This document shows positions 1 to 5,920 of a stretch of 34,319 nt of DNA, in pieces. The notes under the pieces were generated by a model. It saw nothing but the letters and a program-made list of their open reading frames with translations. It ran no database searches and was not told the origin of the DNA. The position numbers and the translations under genes were made by a program. Each line of letters opens with the position of its first letter. Position 1 is the stretch's first letter. The DNA comes from JANMQK01 sp031370485. GTDB lineage: Bacteria; Acidobacteriota; Polarisedimenticolia; Gp22-AA2. The stretch spans positions 1 through 34,319 of the forward strand of contig JANMQK010000147.1 in the NCBI GenBank assembly GCA_031370485.1. Direction: 5' to 3'.

Positions 1-491
1 GCAAGACGATCGTCGTGATCCTGCCGGACTCGGGGTCACGCTACCTCAGCAAGGTCTTCGACGACGACTGGCTGCGCGAGAACTCCTTCCTGGACGAGGA
101 AGAGAGCTACGGACGGCTGACGGACATCCTCGACCAGCGCCGCCAGAGCCTGGTGACCGCCCGGCCCGAGGACGGGTTCCAGAGCATCGTGCGGCTCATG
201 AAGAAGCACGGCATCTCCCAGCTGCCGGTCATGAAAGGGGACACGGTCATCGGCATCATCTCCGAGGTGGATCTGCTGAACGCCCTCCTCGAAGACCCGG
301 CGAGTGTCGATCGGCCCGTGGCCGACCTGGTGGGCCAGAACTTCGCCATCGTGCCTCCGGACACGCCCGTCACCCGCCTCGCGTCCATCTTCGCGACGGG
401 CAAGGTCGCCCTCATCCAGGAGGAAGGGCGGATCACCGCCCTGGTCACGAAGATCGACCTGATCGACCACCTCGCCGGCATCATGGCCTGA
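1..491 (+). CDS. cbs: Cystathionine beta-synthase, C-terminal part (5' end outside window)
   Basis: The reading frame is open at the left edge (first full codon at base 3), so only the end of the enzyme is seen. The first residues include PDSGSRYLSKVF, the conserved stretch of fold-type II PLP enzymes (cysteine synthase / cystathionine beta-synthase) whose PDSG serine contacts the PLP ring. A short linker (DDDWLRENSF) leads to two CBS (Bateman) domains, roughly from TARPEDGF to LLNALLED and from VGQNFAIV to the C-terminus. PLP core plus CBS pair is the architecture of cystathionine beta-synthase (serine plus homocysteine to cystathionine, cytosolic), and the pair is normally a regulatory adenosyl-ligand site. 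The gene converges on the zinc-ribbon gene with 8 bp between stops. A CBS-bearing cysteine synthase cannot be excluded without the N-terminal half. Confidence 0.85.
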   Translation, partial: KTIVVILPDSGSRYLSKVFDDDWLRENSFLDEEESYGRLTDILDQRRQSLVTARPEDGFQSIVRLMKKHGISQLPVMKGDTVIGIISEVDLLNALLEDPASVDRPVADLVGQNFAIVPPDTPVTRLASIFATGKVALIQEEGRITALVTKIDLIDHLAGIMA

Positions 492-499
492 GGGGGCGC

Positions 500-838
500 T
501 CAGCGGCCGGAAGAGCCTCCGTCCGGACCCTTCCCACCCGTGGTGCGACGGATCGTGTAGAGCTTGCGGTGCGCGGGGGCCGGCTTCGCCGGCTCGGGCG
601 GAGCGCTCTCCTTGGGATTCATCCCCTTGAGGACCTCCTCGAAGAGACGCGCCGTCTCCTGCTTCTTGCGGGCGGGCAGCCGGCCATGGCGGAACTGGTG
701 CTCGGAAAGACAGGTGTTGCAGCGGACCTTCTTCACGTCGTCGCCGACCATGCCGACGACGCCATGGTTCATGATCAGCCGGCACTTGGGACAATAGTCG
801 TCAATCACGTCACCCAGCCGGACGCGCCGATGCTCCAT
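500..838 (-). CDS. Small zinc-ribbon protein with basic, proline-rich tail
   Basis: A 112-residue protein with two CxxC knuckles: C16-P-K-C19 and C40-N-T-C43, 20 residues apart, as in a zinc ribbon that binds one Zn. The first half (MEHRRVRLGDVIDDYCPKC) is compact. The second half is polar, then Pro/Ala-rich, and ends in a basic Gly/Ser tail that looks disordered. The start ATG at 838 has a G-rich stretch (GGGGGGAAC) just upstream as a possible ribosome site, and a TAGGAT -10-like hexamer lies at 888-893 on the same strand. It converges with the cystathionine beta-synthase gene. A role in nucleic-acid or ribosome binding is only a guess from the zinc ribbon and charge. Confidence 0.75.
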   Translation of the reverse strand: MEHRRVRLGDVIDDYCPKCRLIMNHGVVGMVGDDVKKVRCNTCLSEHQFRHGRLPARKKQETARLFEEVLKGMNPKESAPPEPAKPAPAHRKLYTIRRTTGGKGPDGGSSGR

Positions 839-923
839 GCGGACGTTCCCCCCGGATCAATGCTCTCGGAGAATGCGGAAGGTCTGGATCCTAGCCTTTC
901 CGGCTGCAAATTGGAAGGGCACG

Positions 924-1325
924 ATGCCTGATGGCCCGACGGAGGCGGCCATGCCTCCCCCCACCGCGACGCGGCGCTCCGCCGCCCGGTACCCGTCGAT
1001 TGCGCGGGCCTGCTTTCACCTCAACTGGGTGTTCCTCATCCTCTGGGGACTCTACCTTTCCGGGCCCGACGCCTTCGGCTGGCTCGCCCGGGAGCGGGGT
1101 GGTCTCGCCTACGGACTGTTCACCGCGGTCTTCTTCGTTTTTCATTTCGTCCAGATCTCGACCGGGATCATTGCCCTGTTCGTCGTGATCATCGAGGTGC
1201 ACGCGCGGCGCCCGGTCGCCGGGTTCAGGAGCGTTCTGGCCGCGCTGGCGCTGCCAATCCTGTCGTTTCTCTATTTCGCCGTCCGCTACCTGGCCCAGGT
1301 GGAGCGTTTCCTGGAGAGGCGCTGA
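924..1325 (+). CDS. Small integral membrane protein, three predicted helices, unknown function
   Basis: A 133-residue protein from ATG 924, chosen because GGAAGG lies 7 bases upstream; the frame stays open further 5' but without a ribosome site. The polar N-terminus (about 30 residues, Pro/Arg-rich) is followed by hydrophobic segments near residues 33-52 (FHLNWVFLILWGLYLSG), 62-92 (one long or two packed helices around FFVFHFVQISTGIIALFVVI) and 102-121. The C-terminus is charged (VERFLERR). The family is not recognised. It is divergent from the zinc-ribbon gene and convergent with the TlpA-like gene; a strong hairpin follows the stop codon. Confidence 0.7.
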   Translation: MPDGPTEAAMPPPTATRRSAARYPSIARACFHLNWVFLILWGLYLSGPDAFGWLARERGGLAYGLFTAVFFVFHFVQISTGIIALFVVIIEVHARRPVAGFRSVLAALALPILSFLYFAVRYLAQVERFLERR

Positions 1326-1330
1326 ACCCC

Positions 1331-1348
1331 GCGCCCCGGGAGGGGCGC
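1331..1348. terminator. GC hairpin between convergent genes (bidirectional terminator candidate)
   Basis: GCGCCCC-GGGA-GGGGCGC is a perfect 7-bp stem with a GNRA tetraloop. It sits 5 bases after the stop of the small membrane protein and 6 bases from the stop of the TlpA-like gene on the other strand. There is no T-tract, so intrinsic termination is inferred from position and stability only. Confidence 0.6.
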
Positions 1349-1354
1349 CGGGAC

Positions 1355-1930
1355 TCAGAGCAGCCGGAGGATCTCCTGCTCCAGGGTCCGCGCGTCGACG
1401 TAGCCACGGAAGGTCCGCCGGAGGACTCCGGCGCGATCGATCAGGAGCGTGGTCGGTATCACCTCGGGCTCCCCGAGCAGGGCCGCGACGTCGGGGTTGA
1501 ACATGCCGGTGGGGTACCGGATCGGGATCCGCCGCTCGAAATCGACGACATCCGACGGGGTCTCGTCGACGGCGACGCCGATGACCACGAGACCCCTGTC
1601 CCGGTAGCGCTCGTGGATCGCGTTGAGCTGCGGGATCACCTCACGGCAGGGGGCGCACCAGGTCGCCCAGAGGTCGAAGACCCTCACCCTCCCCTTGAAG
1701 TCGGCCAGCCGGATGCGGCGGCCGTGCGCGTCGGTGAGGACCAGGTCAAGGTAGGGGTCGTTCGCGGCAGCCGGCGCAGCCGGGGACACCCCCGCCACCG
1801 CCACGGCGGTCACCGGGGCGGCAGTCCCCGGCAGGGACCCACCGCCTTCGTTCGAGGGGGAGCACCCCGCCGACAGCGCGAGTATCAGCGCCCCCGCGGA
1901 TGAAAGGATGGACCGCGAAGAACGGATCAT
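1355..1930 (-). CDS. TlpA/ResA-like thiol-disulfide oxidoreductase lipoprotein
   Basis: A 191-residue protein. The N-terminus is a lipoprotein signal (hydrophobic stretch ending in the lipobox LSAGC, Cys23), so it should be anchored to a membrane facing the periplasm. After a low-complexity Ala/Val/Pro linker (to about residue 57) comes a thioredoxin fold with the active site W91-C-A-P-C95 in LWATWCAPCREV and the cis-proline segment EVIPTTLLID. This matches TlpA/ResA/AhpC-TSA-type thioredoxins that reduce disulfides in periplasmic proteins, often for cytochrome c or copper-site maturation. Its ATG overlaps the stop of the upstream metal-binding gene (ATGA, 1927-1930), implying translational coupling. 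The partner suggests a metal- or heme-linked redox job; the exact substrate is unknown. Confidence 0.88.
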   Translation of the reverse strand: MIRSSRSILSSAGALILALSAGCSPSNEGGGSLPGTAAPVTAVAVAGVSPAAPAAANDPYLDLVLTDAHGRRIRLADFKGRVRVFDLWATWCAPCREVIPQLNAIHERYRDRGLVVIGVAVDETPSDVVDFERRIPIRYPTGMFNPDVAALLGEPEVIPTTLLIDRAGVLRRTFRGYVDARTLEQEILRLL

Positions 1931-2526
1931 GGTCCGGACCGGGGTGGGGGCGGAGCCGAAGGCTCGAAGCTCCTGATCGTGATCGCGGCCGGCTTCCACT
2001 CGGGACGCTCGTGAAGCCGGAAGCCGACCAGGAACTCTCCCTCGGCGCGGGGATGGGTCTTGAGAAGCCGCAAGAGCTCGCTCCCCTCGAGCACGCGGTA
2101 GGTGTAGGGAGTAGCGAGAACGCGAAAGGTGATCCGGCGGCCCGGCCCGATGGCGAACCGGCCGTCCGCCATGAGATCCGGCTCGCCGCCGATGCGAAAC
2201 CCGGCGTGCACGATCCGATCTTTGATCTGCTGCAAATTGAGCGACAGCCCCGGCGCCGCTTCCACCCGGACCAGACCTGTCGCGAGATCGGCCTTGGCGC
2301 CTTCCACCCCATCCAACCGCTTCACCGTCTCCTCGACACCCTTGATGCAGAGGGGACAGGTCATCCCGCCCACCCGCAGGACGACGCTGCGCACAGCCGC
2401 GCCCGCCTGCGCGCCGGCAAGGAGGAACGCGGCCACGAAAGCCGGAAGGGTGCGGGAGACTCGGAGTCTTCTGCGCCCCCCCGCCACCCGCGGCGGATTC
2501 TGCGGTATCCTCATCCGGCTCGGCAC
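1927..2526 (-). CDS. Secreted heavy-metal-associated (HMA) domain protein with extra C-terminal domain
   Basis: A 199-residue protein. I place the start at GTG 2526 because AGGAGG lies 7 bases upstream (2534-2539); the first ATG (2514) is four codons later and too far from that site. A basic N-terminus and hydrophobic segment (TLPAFVAAFLLAGAQAGAA) form a signal peptide or anchor. Next is a MerP/CopZ-type HMA domain, residues about 44-115, with the metal-binding motif GGMTCPLC (Cys57 and Cys60) and the typical VEETVKRLDGVEGAKADL helix. The last 80 or so residues (GPGRRITFRVLATPYTYRVL onward) are not part of the HMA fold and are not recognised. It likely binds Cu(I) or a similar thiophilic metal in the periplasm, acting with the TlpA-like protein encoded immediately downstream. 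Confidence 0.82.
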   Translation of the reverse strand: MPSRMRIPQNPPRVAGGRRRLRVSRTLPAFVAAFLLAGAQAGAAVRSVVLRVGGMTCPLCIKGVEETVKRLDGVEGAKADLATGLVRVEAAPGLSLNLQQIKDRIVHAGFRIGGEPDLMADGRFAIGPGRRITFRVLATPYTYRVLEGSELLRLLKTHPRAEGEFLVGFRLHERPEWKPAAITIRSFEPSAPPPPRSGP

Positions 2527-2533
2527 CGACGAA

Positions 2534-2539
2534 CCTCCT
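2534..2539 (-). promoter_or_regulatory. Shine-Dalgarno AGGAGG that fixes a GTG start
   Basis: A perfect AGGAGG on the minus strand, 7 bases upstream of GTG 2526. It is 19 bases from the first ATG (2514), which is why the GTG start is preferred for the HMA protein. Confidence 0.7.
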
Positions 2540-2622
2540 GGAGACGCGCGACCTTGTGACAATAAGGCGCGGCCGCCGGGAAGGCAAGAGCCAGAGGCCG
2601 TCGGCCGTCGAGGGAGGCCCGT

Positions 2623-4569
2623 TTGGGAGAAGCCGGGCAGGCAGCGCTCGATCCGCCGCGGGGAGTCTCGGGGTGGCGCATGCCGTCGTCCCTCGCCGTG
2701 CTCCTGCTCGTCGCGGCCGCCTTCCGCGCCATCTACTTTGTCCTCTTCTCCCGCGATCCGGTCCTGTTCGACGGCCCGATCCTCGACGCCAGGATCTACG
2801 ACACCTGGGCGCGCGGCATCGCCTCGGGTGACTGGCTCGGGCGGGAGGCCTTCTACCTGGCCCCCCTCTATCCCTATATCCTCGGAGTGCTGTACTTCAT
2901 CTTCGGCCACTCCTTCGCGCTGATCTACATGGTGCAGAGCCTGCTCGGCCTGGTGAACATCGCCCTGATTCACCGGCTCGGGTCGTCGATCTTCGGGCCC
3001 CGCGCCGGGCTCTACGCGGCATGCGGCGCCGCCCTGTACGCTCCGTTCGCGCTGCTCGAGACCAAGCTGCTGGGCGCGACACTCGGGCTGTCGCTGCACC
3101 TTGTCGCCCTCGCTCTCCTGGTGCGGGCTGAGCGCCCCGCGCCGGACGGTACCGTCCGGGGCCGGGGAGCCTGGCTTGCCGCCGGGCTGGCGATCGGCCT
3201 GTGCGCCCTGGCCCTGCCAGCCGCCGTCCTCCTGGCGGCCCTGTCCGCCGCCCTTACGTGGAAGCGCCCAAGGGCCGCGGCGGCGCTCCTCGCCGGCTGC
3301 ATGGCCGCGCCGCTCCTGCTCCTGGCCCACAACATCTACGTGGCGCGGGACCCGCTTCCGCTCTCGGGGCAGGGGGGGATCACCTTCTACCAGGGGAACA
3401 ACCCGACGGCGCTCGGAGTCTACAACCCCGTGCCCGGGTTCACCGGCTCGCCGGAAAGCCAGGCTGAGGAGGAAAAGGCCCAGGCGGAGGCCGAGACCGG
3501 CCGGACGCTCCGTCGATCGCAGGTCAGCGCTCATTTCTTCGGCAAGGGGATCCGGTTCATCCTGACCCAGCCCGGGAAGTGGCTGGTGATCGAGGCGCGC
3601 AAGCTTGCCGCCCTGCTCGGAAGCTACGAATCGTCAACCGAGTACAGCCTGCTCGTGGAACGCGAGAGGATCCCCTGGCTCTGGCTGCCCATCCTCCCCT
3701 TCGCCGTCATCGCCGGAGCTGGAGTCGCCGGTGTCGTCGATCGCCGGCTAAGGGCCGGCGCCGGCCCCGGCCTGTGGGCGCTTCATCTTTATGCCTTGTA
3801 CGCCGCCACGGTGCCGCTCATTTTCTTCGTCTCCTCGCGCTACCGGCTGCCGCTCGTACCGGCCCTGCTGATCTACGCCGGCGGGTTCGCGGACCGCGTG
3901 GTGGAGACCGTTCGCCGCGAAGGAACGATTCTCGCGGCGGAGGCAGGCGGTCTGGCCCTGGCGCTGGCGCTCGCCCTCGTATCGTTCTTTCCGCTCGGCA
4001 GGCCGAACATGGTTACCGAAGGGAACGTGCTGTACAACATCGGCAATGTCCTGGCGGCGCGCGGGCTGCACGAGCAGGCGATCGCCAGCTACGATCGGGC
4101 CCTCGCCGACTCGCCCAGGAACGCCGAAGCACTGATCAACAGGGGGAACAGCCTCGACAAACTCGGACGCGCGGACGAGGCCCTGCTTTCCTACCGCAGG
4201 GCCGAGGAGGCCCGCCCGGTCTTCTGGCTGGCCTACCGCGCCCAGGCGGTCATCCTGGACCGCCAGGAGAATTTCGACGAGGAAATCCTGACCTTCCAGC
4301 GGGCGATCGCCTCGGGGACCAATACCTTCCAAGCCTACTTTCTGCTCGGTTCGCTATACAGGCAGCTGCAACGCCCGGCCGACGCCAGGCCGATGCTCGA
4401 GCAGGCCGTCCGGCTGGATCCGAAGCATGTGAGGGCCCGTACGAGGCTGGGCAGTGTCCTGGCGAGGCTGGGAGACAAGGAAGGCGCGAAGGAGCAATAC
4501 CGGGAGGCCTTCCAGCTCGACCCCAAGGACCGGGAGGCCGGCCACGGCCTCGACAGCTTCGGCCCATGA
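2623..4569 (+). CDS. GT39/ArnT-like membrane glycosyltransferase fused to C-terminal TPR repeats
   Basis: A 648-residue protein. The N-terminal 450 or so residues are a polytopic membrane domain with about ten hydrophobic segments. After the first helix comes a loop with DARIYDTWARGIASGDW and then FYLAPLYPYILGVLYF, the layout of GT-C glycosyltransferases of the PMT/GT39 group, where acidic residues in this loop (D55, D60) are candidates for catalysis and the sugar donor is a polyprenyl phosphate. Residues about 467-640 carry four to five TPR units (NVLYNIGNVLAARGLHEQAI, ALINRGNSLDKLG, QAYFLLGSLYRQL, RARTRLGSVLARLG). The start is taken as TTG 2623, preceded by AGGGAGG (2611-2617) with a 5-base spacer; ATG 2680 is the alternative and would shorten the N-terminus by 19 residues. 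Acceptor unknown; a glycan or glycoprotein role in the envelope is likely. Confidence 0.78.
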   Translation: MGEAGQAALDPPRGVSGWRMPSSLAVLLLVAAAFRAIYFVLFSRDPVLFDGPILDARIYDTWARGIASGDWLGREAFYLAPLYPYILGVLYFIFGHSFALIYMVQSLLGLVNIALIHRLGSSIFGPRAGLYAACGAALYAPFALLETKLLGATLGLSLHLVALALLVRAERPAPDGTVRGRGAWLAAGLAIGLCALALPAAVLLAALSAALTWKRPRAAAALLAGCMAAPLLLLAHNIYVARDPLPLSGQGGITFYQGNNPTALGVYNPVPGFTGSPESQAEEEKAQAEAETGRTLRRSQVSAHFFGKGIRFILTQPGKWLVIEARKLAALLGSYESSTEYSLLVERERIPWLWLPILPFAVIAGAGVAGVVDRRLRAGAGPGLWALHLYALYAATVPLIFFVSSRYRLPLVPALLIYAGGFADRVVETVRREGTILAAEAGGLALALALALVSFFPLGRPNMVTEGNVLYNIGNVLAARGLHEQAIASYDRALADSPRNAEALINRGNSLDKLGRADEALLSYRRAEEARPVFWLAYRAQAVILDRQENFDEEILTFQRAIASGTNTFQAYFLLGSLYRQLQRPADARPMLEQAVRLDPKHVRARTRLGSVLARLGDKEGAKEQYREAFQLDPKDREAGHGLDSFGP

Positions 4570-4632
4570 ATCGCGTTCCGCAGGGGGCGCTTCTCCCTGC
4601 AGCCGTCCTGGCGTGTGCTACGATCCGCTTCC

Positions 4633-5901
4633 ATGGACCCGAACACTCCCACGATCGCGGCGGCCCGGTCCGACCGGCCGGGATCGGCTGAAAAATCGGC
4701 CGTCTACCACTCATTCTGGCGCAAGCTCGACACCACGCTGAGCGCCATCGAGGCCCTGCCGGACCTCACGATCACGCTCGACGTGGTCCTGAAGACCCTC
4801 CTCCGGGAATTCCGCCAGGAGACGAACTTCGTGGCCGCGCGCCTCTATGAAAAGGTGGACGACGCCCGCTACGTCCTGAGACGCTGGCACGGGGACAACC
4901 CTCCCGACAGGCTCGGTTACACCGTGCCGATCACCTACGCCGCGGTGCAGCTCCTCCTCGAGCGGGGCATCCTGATCATGCGCGAGACCGACAGCGGGTT
5001 CGACCCGACGATCGAGGAACCGCTCGGGGTTTCGGTCTTCGCCGCCATGACTCTGGGGGACGAGAACCGCTGGATCCTCTCCTTCAGCATCGACGGCGAG
5101 TTCGACCGCGAGCGGATGCTCTACCTTCTCTCTGCGATCCAGCACGTGCTCGGCCAGAAGATCCGGCAAAGCCGCCTGAGCGACGTGATGGAGGAGGCGC
5201 GGCTGATCCAGCTGTCGATGCTCCCGAAGGGTCCTCCGAGCTTCTCGCCCTACGACATCCACGGTCGCGCCGTCCCGGCCGAGGCGGTCGGCGGGGACCT
5301 CTTCGACTTTCTCCCGATCTCCGACCGGACCCTGGGCATCGCCGTGGCCGACGCCTCCGGGCACGGCCTGCCGGCCGCGCTGCAGGCGCGCGATGTCATC
5401 ACGGGGCTCCGGATGGGCATCGAGGAGAATCTCAAGATCGTCAGCACGGTGCAGAAGCTGAACCGGGTCATCAACCGCTCGACGCTGGCGGCGCGGTTCG
5501 TCTCGCTGTTCTATGGCGAGCTCGAGCGGAGCGGCAACTTCGTCTATACCAGCGCCGGCCACCCGCCGGGCCTGTTGTGCCACGACGGCGAGTTCACCAA
5601 GCTCGATCAAGGAGGGCTCGTCCTGGGGCCCGACCCGAACGCCCGCTACGATCGTGGCTACTGCCTGTTCGATCCCGGCGACGTCATCGTCATCTACACG
5701 GACGGGATCACCGAGGCTTTCGACAGGACCGACGAAATGTTCGGCATCGATCGCCTGAAGGAGATCGTCAGGTCAGGTCGCTCGCTGTCCGCGAAGGGTC
5801 TGGTCGACCTGATCTTCGAGAAGGTCGAGGCGTTCTCCGGGCGGATCCGCCCCGCGGACGACCAGACCGTGGTCGTTGTCCGCCGACCGGCGCCCCGCTG
5901 A
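4633..5901 (+). CDS. GAF-PP2C (RsbU/SpoIIE-type) serine phosphatase
   Basis: A 422-residue cytosolic protein. Residues about 30-175 look like a GAF sensory domain (LDVVLKTLLREFRQETNFVA, then RWILSFSIDGEF). From about 180 a connecting helix with VMEEARLIQLSMLPKGPPSF leads into a PP2C/SpoIIE phosphatase with the metal-binding acids in EAVGGDLFDFLPIS, VADASGHGLPAALQAR, YTSAGHPPGLL, VIYTDGITEAF and DDQTVVVVR. Such proteins dephosphorylate anti-anti-sigma factors in partner-switching pathways; no anti-sigma or STAS gene is in the window, so the target is elsewhere. No ribosome site is seen before ATG 4633, but an extended -10 (TGCTACGAT, 4616-4624) lies 8 bases upstream, compatible with a leaderless or very short leader. 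GTG 4615 is an alternative start. Confidence 0.85.
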   Translation: MDPNTPTIAAARSDRPGSAEKSAVYHSFWRKLDTTLSAIEALPDLTITLDVVLKTLLREFRQETNFVAARLYEKVDDARYVLRRWHGDNPPDRLGYTVPITYAAVQLLLERGILIMRETDSGFDPTIEEPLGVSVFAAMTLGDENRWILSFSIDGEFDRERMLYLLSAIQHVLGQKIRQSRLSDVMEEARLIQLSMLPKGPPSFSPYDIHGRAVPAEAVGGDLFDFLPISDRTLGIAVADASGHGLPAALQARDVITGLRMGIEENLKIVSTVQKLNRVINRSTLAARFVSLFYGELERSGNFVYTSAGHPPGLLCHDGEFTKLDQGGLVLGPDPNARYDRGYCLFDPGDVIVIYTDGITEAFDRTDEMFGIDRLKEIVRSGRSLSAKGLVDLIFEKVEAFSGRIRPADDQTVVVVRRPAPR

Positions 5902-5919
5902 GTCCCTTTGGACCGGCGG
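5895..5919. terminator. Weak hairpin between convergent phosphatase and subtilase genes
   Basis: CCGC and GCGG enclose an inner GTCC-CTTT-GGAC stem-loop. It straddles the phosphatase stop and ends two bases before the subtilase stop. Bulged and without a T-tract, so only a candidate. Confidence 0.35.
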
Positions 5920-5920
5920 A

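Noticed and set aside
1355..2587. 410-residue minus-strand frame as an extended TlpA-like protein
   Set aside because: The lipoprotein signal begins at ATG 1930; upstream residues are a shadow of the HMA gene in another frame.
1927..3534. 535-residue minus-strand frame as one protein
   Set aside because: Only the part downstream of GTG 2526 has protein-like content (signal peptide and HMA domain). The earlier part is antisense to the glycosyltransferase and lacks motifs.
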